In this document: positions 18,451 to 26,591 of the stretch, one piece after another
How the letters are laid out: every line of letters begins with the position of its first letter
How positions within the stretch are numbered: position 1 is the stretch's first letter
From: Roseibium denhamense
GTDB lineage: Bacteria; Pseudomonadota; Alphaproteobacteria; Rhizobiales; Stappiaceae
Reading direction: 5' to 3'
Assembly: GCF_009711415.1 (NCBI RefSeq)
Contig: NZ_SMLZ01000086.1
Coordinates: forward strand, 1 to 55,456
Length of the DNA: 55,456 nt
Notes under the pieces: model-generated
What the model was told of the DNA's origin: nothing
What the model saw: only the letters and a program-made list of their open reading frames with translations
The model's database searches: none
Made by a program: the position numbers and the translations under genes

Positions 18451-19340
18451 CAGGGAACCTCGTGTCCAAGGGCCGCTTCATAAAGGCGGTACCAGGTTTC
18501 GCGGTCAATTATGACTTTGAGCGCGTCGGAGATTTTACCGATCCGTTCGAGATTGTTGGTACCCATTACCGGCAGGAGTTTTGCAGGATGCGCCAACAAA
18601 AACGCCACGGCAACTGCGGACCGGTCTGTGCCGAAGGCCTGGCCGATCTCATCCATGACGGCCCCGAGAGAGCCGCTATCCGACATCAGGTCGCCGCCGC
18701 CAAGCGGGGACCAGGCCATCAGCTTGGTGCCAAGTCGCTGATGGAAGGCCAGATCACCGTTGGTGAATGGCGAGACTTCCTTGAGTGATATTTCGATCTG
18801 GTTGGTGATCAGCGGTGCGGACATGGTCGACTGCAGAAGCTCCCAATCCCACGGGCGGAAATTGGACACACCGATGTTTTTCACTTTCCCGCTCTTCACC
18901 AGATCATCAAGGGCAGCACCCGTCTCATGATGATCCATGAATGGGTCGGGCCGGTGGATCAGAAGAAGATCGATCGTATCGATGGCCATGTCCTTGAGCG
19001 AGTGCTCGACCGACTTTTCGATGTGGGCACGTGATGTGTCGTAGTGTTTCACCTTGGCGTCTGCGTAACGCCCGACAGGCGCGACGATGTCGCATTTGGT
19101 GACGATTTCCATCTTCGAGCGCAGCGAAGGATTGGCCTTGAGCGCTTCCCCCAACACCGCCTCTGCGATGTAGCCGCCATAAATGTCGGCCTGGTCAAAG
19201 GTCGTGATGCCCTGGTCAAGACAGGATTGGATTTTGCGCTCCACATGTGCGGCAGATGTATCCGTGTCATCACCAAGCCGCCACATGCCATAGATGATGC
19301 GGGAAAACTCGAGTGTGTCTGAAAGATTGACGCGTTCCAT
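18450..19340 (-). CDS. smoB: Aldo-keto reductase, SmoB-like (6-oxo-glucose reductase candidate)
   Basis: AKR-superfamily TIM-barrel oxidoreductase, 296 residues. The catalytic tetrad is present: Asp49 and Tyr54 in FDQADIYG, Lys82 in VTKCD, His129 in LIHRPD. The C-terminal cofactor loop is PVMGTNNLERI. Composition and length match the YdhF-like branch to which SmoB belongs, and MWRLGDDTDTSA and the GGGDLMSD region resemble SmoB as I remember it. SmoB reduces 6-oxo-glucose, the desulfonation product, to glucose with NAD(P)H. The gene is coupled on both sides: TAATG to the monooxygenase and ATGA to the flavin reductase. Confidence 0.82.
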   Translation of the reverse strand: MERVNLSDTLEFSRIIYGMWRLGDDTDTSAAHVERKIQSCLDQGITTFDQADIYGGYIAEAVLGEALKANPSLRSKMEIVTKCDIVAPVGRYADAKVKHYDTSRAHIEKSVEHSLKDMAIDTIDLLLIHRPDPFMDHHETGAALDDLVKSGKVKNIGVSNFRPWDWELLQSTMSAPLITNQIEISLKEVSPFTNGDLAFHQRLGTKLMAWSPLGGGDLMSDSGSLGAVMDEIGQAFGTDRSAVAVAFLLAHPAKLLPVMGTNNLERIGKISDALKVIIDRETWYRLYEAALGHEVP

Positions 19341-20494
19341 TAGCGGCGGACTCCATTGCCAAGAGGGGTTTCAGGGACAGCGGCCGGAACGCGGCCATAG
19401 GCATGCGGAAGCGAAACGGTCTTCAGGCTCGGCATCACCCGGGCACCAAAGTGTTTGGCTTCTTCTTCGTGCGGGTATCCGGAGAAGATGAAGGCCCGGA
19501 TGCCCATTTTCTGGTACTGCTCAATCTTGGTCATGACCTGATCGGTGGAGCCAACAATCGCCGCTCCGCAGCCCGACCGGGCACGCCCGACACCGGTCCA
19601 CAAGTTCGGCTCGATATAGCCGAATGCGTCCGCGATCTCGCGGTTCTTGGCCTGATGGCTTACGCCCAGGGATTTCGCATCGAGTGCCCGTTCGCGGATG
19701 GCTGTGCCTTTTTCATTATCCAGTTTGGAGACGATATAGTCGGCGTATTCCTGAGCTTCTTTTTCGGTGTCCCGGACGACCATGTGCACGCGCAGGCCAT
19801 AATCGAGGGTTCGGTCGTACTTTTCGGCGACCGCATGAACCGCCTTCATCCGACCCTCGAGTTCCTCGATTTTTTCCGGCCACATCAGATAGACGTCGCA
19901 ATGCTGGCCGCACAGATCGAGCGCGGCTGGCGAATAACCACCGAAGTAAAGAAGCGGTCCGCCGGTCTGGTAGGGCCTTGCCGGATCTGTCGTCAGGCCC
20001 TTGAAGTTGTAGATCTCACCTTCGTAATTGATTTCGTCCTGCGTCCAGGCCGGCTTGAGAATTTCGACCACTTCCCGCGAACGCTGGTAGCGGTACCCGC
20101 TGTCCGCCTGTTCACCAGGAAAGTCGGAAGAGATAATGTTGACCGTCAAGCGGCCTTCCAGCATGTGATCGAGGGTCGCAATGGTGCGCGCCAGCATGAT
20201 CGGCTGCATTTCCCCGCACCGGACAGCCGCTAGCAGATTGATCTTGTCGGTGATTGGCGCGCAGCCGGCGACGAAAGACAAAGTGTCCTGGCCGACCTGG
20301 TAGGAGGAGGGGCACAAAATATTGCGGAACCCCTGAGCTTCGGCGGTCTTCACAATGGACGAGCAATGGTTCCAGGAAGAACGCAAATGGCCTTCCGGCA
20401 CACCCAGGAACTGGTAGTCGTCAGAACAGAGCGCGGCGAACCAGGATACCTCCGCCCCCTCCAGTTCCGGCGATGTTACTGGGACTACTGTCAT
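19340..20494 (-). CDS. smoC: FMNH2-dependent sulfonate monooxygenase, SmoC-like (SsuD family)
   Basis: Luciferase-fold monooxygenase of the SsuD branch, 384 residues. It uses FMNH2 and O2 to cleave a C-S bond, releasing sulfite and an aldehyde. SsuD active-site counterparts are visible: Trp205 (YLMWPE), Arg235 and His237 (YGLRVHMVV), the flexible-loop arginines in GVGRARSGCG (304-306), and Tyr340 and His342 (SGYPH). The N-terminus (VTSPELEGAEVSWFAAL) and the CPSSYQVGQD region match SmoC, the sulfoquinovose monooxygenase, better than alkanesulfonate SsuD. The assignment rests also on the adjacent SmoB-like and SmoA-like genes. ATG 20494 has GGGAGG upstream. It is the first gene of the operon, divergent from gntR. 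Confidence 0.82.
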   Translation of the reverse strand: MTVVPVTSPELEGAEVSWFAALCSDDYQFLGVPEGHLRSSWNHCSSIVKTAEAQGFRNILCPSSYQVGQDTLSFVAGCAPITDKINLLAAVRCGEMQPIMLARTIATLDHMLEGRLTVNIISSDFPGEQADSGYRYQRSREVVEILKPAWTQDEINYEGEIYNFKGLTTDPARPYQTGGPLLYFGGYSPAALDLCGQHCDVYLMWPEKIEELEGRMKAVHAVAEKYDRTLDYGLRVHMVVRDTEKEAQEYADYIVSKLDNEKGTAIRERALDAKSLGVSHQAKNREIADAFGYIEPNLWTGVGRARSGCGAAIVGSTDQVMTKIEQYQKMGIRAFIFSGYPHEEEAKHFGARVMPSLKTVSLPHAYGRVPAAVPETPLGNGVRR

Positions 20495-20570
20495 GAAATG
20501 CCTCCCGAGCTTTCATTCGTTTTCGCTTGGCTTCGGAAAGCCTTCGATTTCCTCTTGCTTATCACCCGAT

Positions 20571-20596
20571 TTGATGTAAATCAATAGTGTATCAAT
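20571..20596. promoter_or_regulatory. Candidate GntR operator in the divergent smo control region
   Basis: A palindrome TTGATGTAAATCAA (20571-20584, arms TTGAT/ATCAA) is followed by a second ATCAAT at 20591-20596 after the first at 20580-20585. It sits in the short region between the divergent smoC and gntR genes, where an autoregulating GntR/HutC repressor would bind. Binding is inferred. Confidence 0.45.
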
Positions 20597-20622
20597 TTCG
20601 AGATTCAGACCCCGAAGACACG

Positions 20623-21333
20623 ATGCGAATGCTGTCTCAAACATCCAACCCGTTGCCGCTCTACGTTCAAATAAGCGAGCTTTTAATTAGGGATATCGCC
20701 GCAGGACGCCTCATTGATGGCGAGCGGCTGCCCCCGGAGCGCGACATGGCGGAAGAGCTTGGCATCTCAATCGGCACGCTGCGCAAGGCCTTGGCGGATC
20801 TTACGGAAAAAGGCTTGCTGGAACGCGTTCAGGGGTCGGGGAACTACATTCGTCAGGGCGGGACCACAGACAGCATCTATGCCATGTTCCGTCTGGAGCT
20901 TCTGGGCGGCGGCGGGTTGCCGCGCGCGGACATATTGAATGTCCAGCGAACGGCAAAGCCCGGCGATCTGCCGGCGTTTGGAACAAGCTCCGAAGCAACA
21001 CGCATCCGGCGGCTGCGGTATCTGAACGAGACAATGATCGCGGTGGAGGAGATCTGGCTTGATGGCGATGCTGGAACCGTGAAGCGGGAGCTCTTGTCTG
21101 ATTCCCTTTACCGGTTCTACCAAAAGCATCTTCAGTTCTGGATAAGCCGGGCTGAAGACAGGGTCTCAATCGGCCATGTGCCGGATTGGGCGCCGGATGT
21201 TTTCGGCAAGAAGCCCGGAACATCGACGGGGTTCATCGAACGGTACAGCTGGTCTGACCGTCCGAAGCCAATCGAGTATTCGCGGACTTGGTTCGACACC
21301 GACAAGGCGCATTACGTCCAACGGCTTAAATGA
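20623..21333 (+). CDS. GntR/HutC-family transcriptional regulator
   Basis: A 236-residue repressor-type regulator. An N-terminal winged helix (about residues 5-75: LPLYVQISELLIRDIAAGRL, ERDMAEELGISIGTLRKALA) is followed by a UTRA ligand-binding domain that ends with a YSRTWF motif typical of HutC members. ATG 20623 or 20629 gives the normal N-terminus; GTG 20587 would add 12 residues and overlap the candidate operator. It is divergent from the monooxygenase operon and upstream of the Gfo/Idh gene on its own strand. It probably senses a sugar or sulfosugar and controls both arms; the ligand is inferred. Confidence 0.85.
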   Translation: MRMLSQTSNPLPLYVQISELLIRDIAAGRLIDGERLPPERDMAEELGISIGTLRKALADLTEKGLLERVQGSGNYIRQGGTTDSIYAMFRLELLGGGGLPRADILNVQRTAKPGDLPAFGTSSEATRIRRLRYLNETMIAVEEIWLDGDAGTVKRELLSDSLYRFYQKHLQFWISRAEDRVSIGHVPDWAPDVFGKKPGTSTGFIERYSWSDRPKPIEYSRTWFDTDKAHYVQRLK

Positions 21334-21373
21334 GGCGGGCATAAAGAAACCGCCCTTGACTGGAGAATAAGGA

Positions 21374-22498
21374 ATGCCTGCGAAGGTGAGATACGGTGTT
21401 ATCGGCTGCGGAATGATGGGGCAGGAACACCTGCGCAACATTGCGCTTCTTCCCGACACTGAAGTGACCGTTATTTTTGAACCGGACACCGGAATGGCAC
21501 AGGCCGCGGCGGAATTCGCCCCAGGCGCTGTGTTTGTTGATTCTGTCGACGCCCTGCTGGATATCGAGGCTCTGGACTGCATCCTGATCGCAAGTCCGAA
21601 CCACTGCCATATCCCCCAGATGGAAGAAATCGGCCGCAAACGGCCGTTGCCGTTGCTCGTCGAAAAGCCGTTGTTCACGGACCCGAAGGAATTGGCTGCG
21701 CTGGACGCTTTCAAGGCTTCCTATCCGGCCCCGGTTTGGGTCGCCATGGAATACCGCTATATGCCGCCGATTGCCGCGCTCATCGAGCAAGCGGAAGAAA
21801 CCACGGGCGGCATCAAGATGCTCACCATTCGTGAACACCGTTTTCCGTTCCTGGACAAGGTGGGCGCGTGGAACCGGTTCAACCGCTATTCCGGTGGTAC
21901 CTTTGTCGAAAAATGCTGCCACTTCTTCGATCTCATGCGGCTCATCATGAAGTGTGAGCCGGTGCGCGTCATGGCATCCGCAGGCCAGGATGCAAACCAC
22001 AAGGAAGAGCGCTACGACGGCGAACAGCCGGATATCCTCGACAATGGCTATGTGATTGTCGATTTCGAAAACGGTGCGCGGGCAATGCTGGAACTGTGCA
22101 TGTTTGCCGAAGGCTCCCGTTATCAGGAAGAAGTGTCGGCGGTTGGCCCGGCCGGAAAGATCGAAGCGCTCGTCCCGGGACCAGGCCGGTTTTGGCCAAA
22201 GGACCTCGGAGAGGCGCCGGTTCCGCAGCTGATCGTATCACCGCGCCATCCGAAGGGCCCGCGCCAGATCGATATTCCGGTTGATCCGGCCATTCTCGAT
22301 GCGGGCGATCACAACGGATCGACCTTCTATCAGCATCAGGGTTTTGTAGCGGTGGTTCGCGGCGAGAAGCAGCTTCCCGAAGTGTCACTCGAAGACGGGC
22401 GGCGGGCCGTCGAGATGGGCCTTGCCGCCCAGCAATCGGCCCGGACCGGCCAGGTGGTCGTCCTGAAAACCCCTGCCGTCTCGTCCGTCGCCTGTTAA
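21374..22498 (+). CDS. Gfo/Idh/MocA oxidoreductase-fold protein, candidate NAD+-dependent sulfoquinovosidase
   Basis: A 374-residue protein with an N-terminal Rossmann fold (VRYGVIGCGMMGQEHLRNIA) and the family EKP motif (LLVEKPLF). The active-site region GGTFVEKCCHFFDLMRLI, in the C-terminal domain, has the usual His (HFFD) but Cys residues where many members have Asp/Gly. Most relatives are NAD(P)-dependent sugar dehydrogenases. A branch linked to sulfoquinovose clusters (to my knowledge family GH188) instead hydrolyses sulfoquinovosides by a transient NAD+ oxidation. The gene lies 40 bases after gntR and faces a SmoCBA-like operon, and no GH31 sulfoquinovosidase is in view. The glycosidase role is therefore plausible but unproven. 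ATG 21374 follows a GGAG ribosome site. Confidence 0.78.
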   Translation: MPAKVRYGVIGCGMMGQEHLRNIALLPDTEVTVIFEPDTGMAQAAAEFAPGAVFVDSVDALLDIEALDCILIASPNHCHIPQMEEIGRKRPLPLLVEKPLFTDPKELAALDAFKASYPAPVWVAMEYRYMPPIAALIEQAEETTGGIKMLTIREHRFPFLDKVGAWNRFNRYSGGTFVEKCCHFFDLMRLIMKCEPVRVMASAGQDANHKEERYDGEQPDILDNGYVIVDFENGARAMLELCMFAEGSRYQEEVSAVGPAGKIEALVPGPGRFWPKDLGEAPVPQLIVSPRHPKGPRQIDIPVDPAILDAGDHNGSTFYQHQGFVAVVRGEKQLPEVSLEDGRRAVEMGLAAQQSARTGQVVVLKTPAVSSVAC

Positions 22499-22518
22499 GC
22501 GATTGAAACTTCCTAGGT

Positions 22519-22548
22519 GAGCCGGGGCGGAGCTGCCTGCGCCGGCTC
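22519..22548. terminator. Hairpin between convergent genes
   Basis: Arms GAGCCGG (22519-22525) and CCGGCTC (22542-22548) abut the stop codon of the minus-strand gene and lie 20 bases after the Gfo/Idh stop. There is no long T-run, so it is a weak or rho-assisted terminator. Confidence 0.5.
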
Positions 22549-23007
22549 TTAGTAGGTATTGCGCAGGCGGTTTTGCGGCGCGAACGCGTTTGTGCGGTCC
22601 GTACTGAACCCGTTCCGGCCCTTACGCATGTTCATTTCCCGGATTGGAAACTGGTAATTCCGCCCGGTGTCGGTTTTTTGGCACTGCTGCTTGCGGTAAG
22701 CGATGTTTGTCGGGACACCGCGATGGTCCTGCACCAGGACGCAAAAGACATCATAGCGTCCGTTCACGGCGACATTGGTCCGTGCGCCCCGGCGGACGAC
22801 AATCTGCTTGTGCCGGGTGAAGGACCGGTCGAACAGCAGGAAATTGCAGTATTTTGCCTGCCCGTTCGGGGTCTTTGTGCTCTTGCAGTAGAATGTTTCC
22901 GCTTTCGCGGCTGTCACGGAAACCGGCACGGCAGTGGCAGCAGCGCCAAGGGCTGCGACGGCAAGCAGAGTTTTCTTCAATAGGGTCAGCTTTAAACGGA
23001 TCGGCAT
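22549..23007 (-). CDS. Small exported protein, unknown function
   Basis: A 152-residue protein not recognised. A long signal peptide (MPIRLKLTLLKKTLLAVAAL, ending near TAAKA) is followed by a ~115-residue mature part with four Cys (FYCKS, KYCNF, VFCVL, KQQCQ) that could form two disulfides in the periplasm. It is basic with many Arg and Asn toward the C-terminus. The ATG at 23007 with GGAG upstream fits the signal peptide; the longer frame to 23100 is not needed. It stands alone between convergent and divergent neighbours. Confidence 0.7.
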   Translation of the reverse strand: MPIRLKLTLLKKTLLAVAALGAAATAVPVSVTAAKAETFYCKSTKTPNGQAKYCNFLLFDRSFTRHKQIVVRRGARTNVAVNGRYDVFCVLVQDHRGVPTNIAYRKQQCQKTDTGRNYQFPIREMNMRKGRNGFSTDRTNAFAPQNRLRNTY

Positions 23008-23346
23008 GGCGGTCTCCTGGAGAATTGCTGTCGAGCGGTCATTGGGCACGCTTTCAACGTAGCGTAAGCCTCTTTTCCGTGCATGTGATTCAGCGCACAT
23101 GAAAAGACTGGAGGGCCGATCGGTACCGACTGGACTGCTCTTTGATGGAAATCGTCCTCACAATTTCCCAATGCGCCATGAAGGCTTCATTTTCCGCGCT
23201 GATGCTGCTCCAGGGCGTGAGCATATCAATTCACAACTGGACTCTTTTGTTTCCGCCTCGCAAACTGACCGTGCCGTTGCGGCACCAATCAAGAGCCGGT
23301 CCACTGGCCATCCTTTCCAGCAAAATGTTTGCCCTCGGGAGGCCCC
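23008..23346. other. Divergent intergenic region, 339 bases
   Basis: Between the small exported protein (minus) and the SH3-domain protein (plus). It should hold both promoters. A hairpin with arms GTGCCG and CGGCAC (23271-23285) lies in the leader of the plus-strand gene. Two overlapping open frames cross the region but lack a supported ribosome site and protein-like content. Confidence 0.45.
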
Positions 23347-25998
23347 ATGCGCAAAACAATCTCAGTCCTTCTTTCCTCTGCCCTTGTGGTTCAAACGGTC
23401 TTCGTTCAAGGCGTTCTTGCAGCGCCTGCGGTGACGACTGCCAATGTCAATTTCAGGCAGGGGCCCGGCACCGGATTTGGCAGCCTTGGAACCGTTGCGA
23501 ACGGTACGGCTGTCGAGCTGCAGAATTGCGATGACACGGGAGCCTGGTGTTCGGTCAGTTACAATGGCCAGAACGGGTTCATCAGCGGCCAGTATCTCCA
23601 ATTGACGGAACCGGAGGAGACGACCGGCTGGCCGCGGGCCTTTGAGACCGATGGCGGCGCAACGCTTGTGCTTTACCAGCCGCAGTTCACCGAATGGGAC
23701 AATTTCAAAACGCTCAAGGCCCTGATTGCGGCCGAATACATCAAGGACAAGGATGCCGCGCCGGTATTCGGCGTCATTGGGGTGAGCGGGGAGACGCTGG
23801 CCGATCCCGGCAAGGGAGAGGTGGATGTCACCGGGATCAAGGTCACGCAACTTGATTTCTCGGCGCTCGACCGGGCGTCCTTGACCGATTTGACCTTGCA
23901 GGTCGGAAAGATCATGCCGACTGGAACGATCACAATAAAGGAAGATCGTATTACGGCCGGTCTCGCCGAGTACCAGCGCATGGACGATGTGAGCGGCCTG
24001 AATGCCGAAGCGCCCCCGGTTTTCGTTTCAAACGAACCGGCCATTCTGGTTCAGACTGAAGGCACTCCGATCTGGGCACCGGTCAAGGGCGACCAGGGCT
24101 TGAGTTTTGTCGTCAACACGAACTGGGACATTCTGAAGATAGACGAGACGGAAGAGCTTTATCTGCGGGATGAAAACTCCTGGCTGAAGACTTCTGATAT
24201 CTCCACGGGCTGGGAGGCTGCCGGAACGCTGCCGGACTTGATCACCAACTTGCCTGATGATGACAACTGGAGTGAAACGCGGGCGGCCATCCCGGGAGAA
24301 CCTTTCGCTGACAACAAGCCTCCGAAGGTGATCTATTCCGACAAACCAGCCGAAATGATTGTCTTTGAAGGCGAACCGAAGCTTGAACCCGTTGCCGGCA
24401 CGGACCTTGAGTGGGCTTCCAACACTGATAGCGATGTCTTCTTCCTCAAAAGCACCTCCACCTGGTACATTCTTGTCTCCGGCCGCTGGTTCAAATCCGC
24501 TTCCCTTGACGGGCCCTGGACCTTCACCACACCGGACATGCCCTCTGACTTCCAGAACCTTCCCGAAAATGCGCCTTATTACTCTGTGCGGTCGTCCATT
24601 CCCGGCACATCCGAAGCCTCCCAGGCCCGCCTGAAAGCGAGTATCCCAACCACAGCGCGCGTAGAGCTTGGCACGGTCAGCGCAGATGTGTCCTATGCGG
24701 GAGATCCGGAATTCGAGCCGATCGAAGGCACGTCCATGTCCTACGCGGTCAACACCAACGAGCAGGTCATCCAGGTCGGCGCAAAATATTACGTACTTCA
24801 AAATGGGGTCTGGTTTGTCGGCGACAGCCCGCAGGGCCCCTTTGAGGTCGCAACGGCAGTCCCGGACGACATTTACACGATCCCGCCCTCATCGCCGGTC
24901 TACAACACGACCTATGTGCGTGTTTATGAAAGTGAGCCGGATGCGGTCTGGTACGGTTACACGATGGGGTATCTCACGGGCTTCCTGGCATGGGGCGTCT
25001 TTGTCTATGGCACAGGCTACTACTACCGGCCTTGGTATCGTCCGGGATACCGGCCAATCTATTTCCCGCGCCCTGTGACCTATGGCATCGGAGCGTTCTA
25101 CAATCCGGTTCGCGGAACATATGGCCGCTATGGCTACGCCTATGGTCCGCGCCGGGGCATTGCCGGCGGCGGGATCTACAATCCGCGGACCGGAGGGTAT
25201 ATCCGGGGTGCGGCCATCTCCGGCCCGCGTGGCAGCGCCGGTTTCATTTCGGCCTATAATCCGCGCACCGGGAACAGGATCGTTGCAGGTGGTGCGCGCG
25301 GAATTTACGGGTCCTGGGGCGGTGCTGTCGTGTCCGGTCCGCAATGGGCCCGCACGCGTGACATTCAGGCTGGGGCGGTCCAGCGCTGGAAACGGGATGG
25401 TGATTTGGGCCGTGTTGCCAGCCTGGACCGGCGCGGTGATGTGTTCGCTGGCCGGGACGGCGCGGTCTACCGCCGGGATGGAGATGCGTGGCAGAAGTTT
25501 GAAGGCGGCCGCTGGGGGGATGTCTCAGCCCCGTCAAGGGACGCCATACAGAACCGGCTGGGTGACGTCGGCGCCGGTCTTGCCGGAGGGGCCATTGGCG
25601 CGGGCGCGGGAGCTGCGATCGCGAACAGGCCCAATGCGGGGAACCGGCCAAACGTGCAACGCCCGGCGAACCTGCCTGCCGGTGAACGGCCGAATGTACA
25701 ACGCTCGGCGAACCGGCCGGCGGGTGACCGCCCGAATGCCCAACGTCCAAATGTGCAACGGCCAAATGTCCAGAAACCGGCGCAAAGGCCCAATGTTCAG
25801 CGTCCCGCTCAACGCCCGCAAACACGCCCGGCAGCCCGGCCGCAGGCACCCGCTCACCTCAACAGGGATAGGCGGGCGCGGGATGCAGGGAACCGCCAGG
25901 TGAACCGGCAGCGCAATGTTCAAAGGGCACCGCAGCAGGCCAGGCCTCAAAACCGCGGAGGTCAGCGCCGGGGCGGAGGGGGCCGCAGGAGAGGTTGA
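23347..25998 (+). CDS. Large exported SH3-domain protein with basic RPN-repeat tail
   Basis: An 883-residue envelope protein. Signal peptide MRKTISVLLSSALVVQTVFV, then a bacterial SH3 domain (about 30-90: TTANVNFRQGPGTGFGSLGTV). A middle region holds tandem ~80-residue units with a recurrent pattern (EFEPIEGTSMSYAVNTNEQV, KYYVLQNGVWF), often annotated as carbohydrate-binding V/XII-like. Around 535-560 is a hydrophobic, Tyr-rich stretch that could insert in a membrane, followed by Gly/Tyr-Arg repeats. The tail (about 755-883) is disordered and very basic, with repeated RPNVQRP units and a final Arg/Gly run. The ATG at 23347 follows GGGAGG. A structural or peptidoglycan-associated role is inferred; no catalytic motif is seen. 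Confidence 0.8.
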   Translation: MRKTISVLLSSALVVQTVFVQGVLAAPAVTTANVNFRQGPGTGFGSLGTVANGTAVELQNCDDTGAWCSVSYNGQNGFISGQYLQLTEPEETTGWPRAFETDGGATLVLYQPQFTEWDNFKTLKALIAAEYIKDKDAAPVFGVIGVSGETLADPGKGEVDVTGIKVTQLDFSALDRASLTDLTLQVGKIMPTGTITIKEDRITAGLAEYQRMDDVSGLNAEAPPVFVSNEPAILVQTEGTPIWAPVKGDQGLSFVVNTNWDILKIDETEELYLRDENSWLKTSDISTGWEAAGTLPDLITNLPDDDNWSETRAAIPGEPFADNKPPKVIYSDKPAEMIVFEGEPKLEPVAGTDLEWASNTDSDVFFLKSTSTWYILVSGRWFKSASLDGPWTFTTPDMPSDFQNLPENAPYYSVRSSIPGTSEASQARLKASIPTTARVELGTVSADVSYAGDPEFEPIEGTSMSYAVNTNEQVIQVGAKYYVLQNGVWFVGDSPQGPFEVATAVPDDIYTIPPSSPVYNTTYVRVYESEPDAVWYGYTMGYLTGFLAWGVFVYGTGYYYRPWYRPGYRPIYFPRPVTYGIGAFYNPVRGTYGRYGYAYGPRRGIAGGGIYNPRTGGYIRGAAISGPRGSAGFISAYNPRTGNRIVAGGARGIYGSWGGAVVSGPQWARTRDIQAGAVQRWKRDGDLGRVASLDRRGDVFAGRDGAVYRRDGDAWQKFEGGRWGDVSAPSRDAIQNRLGDVGAGLAGGAIGAGAGAAIANRPNAGNRPNVQRPANLPAGERPNVQRSANRPAGDRPNAQRPNVQRPNVQKPAQRPNVQRPAQRPQTRPAARPQAPAHLNRDRRARDAGNRQVNRQRNVQRAPQQARPQNRGGQRRGGGGRRRG
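25627..25835 (+). repeat. Degenerate tandem repeat encoding RPN(V/A)QRP units
   Basis: Within the SH3-protein gene, short related units coding for RPNVQRP or RPNAQRP recur about seven times. The DNA units are similar enough for slippage or recombination and could vary in number between strains. Confidence 0.7.
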
Positions 25999-26025
25999 TA
26001 AGGCGCCCGTTCAGCGGCACGGGTT

Positions 26026-26487
26026 TCAGATCGGTAGATCGCGGGCATCCGCGATCGCCTCCATGGTCATGTAGGATGTGACCGTATCCAGGTCGACCTT
26101 TTCGATCAGCCGCTGATAAATCCTGTCGAACGCGTTCATATCTTCCACGACCACCTTCAGCATGTAGTCGTAATCGCCTGCCAAGCGGTAAAAGTCGATC
26201 ACGTTCGGGATCTTGGTCACTTCTGACCGGAAGGTTTCAAGCCAGGACTTGGAGTGGTGCCTGGTGCGGACCATCACAAATACGGTCAGATCCAAGCCGA
26301 GCTGAGCTGGATCCACACGGATTGTGTGCCGCTCAATCAGCCCGCTTTCATATAGTGCCTTGAGCCGGCGCCAGCATGCATTTTGGGACAATCCGACCTG
26401 ATCGGCGAGGTCCCTCTGCGAAGCTCGCGAATCTCTTTGAAGGGCGCGCAATAACGCACGATCAATATGATCGAATTTTTTCTCCAT
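26026..26487 (-). CDS. Lrp/AsnC-family transcriptional regulator
   Basis: A 153-residue feast/famine regulator. An N-terminal helix-turn-helix (DHIDRALLRALQRDSRASQRDLADQVGLSQNACWRRLKALYESGLI) is followed by the RAM/AsnC ligand domain (FVMVRTRHHSKSWL, LAGDYDYMLKVVVEDMNAFDRIY). It is divergent from the class-V PLP enzyme, with 104 bases between them, which makes that gene its likely target. The ligand is probably an amino acid. Full family length, no defect seen. Confidence 0.93.
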   Translation of the reverse strand: MEKKFDHIDRALLRALQRDSRASQRDLADQVGLSQNACWRRLKALYESGLIERHTIRVDPAQLGLDLTVFVMVRTRHHSKSWLETFRSEVTKIPNVIDFYRLAGDYDYMLKVVVEDMNAFDRIYQRLIEKVDLDTVTSYMTMEAIADARDLPI

Positions 26488-26591
26488 AAGTGTTCAAATG
26501 ACACAAAAATGGATGTCAAGCAATCAAAATAGGTGAGGAGGTCACATCGTAGATGGTCGTATGATCTTATCAATTGAACTTGGAGGATCAA

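Noticed and set aside
23099..23434. Frame of 111 codons upstream of the SH3-domain gene
   Set aside because: Runs into the SH3 gene in another frame and has no supported start.
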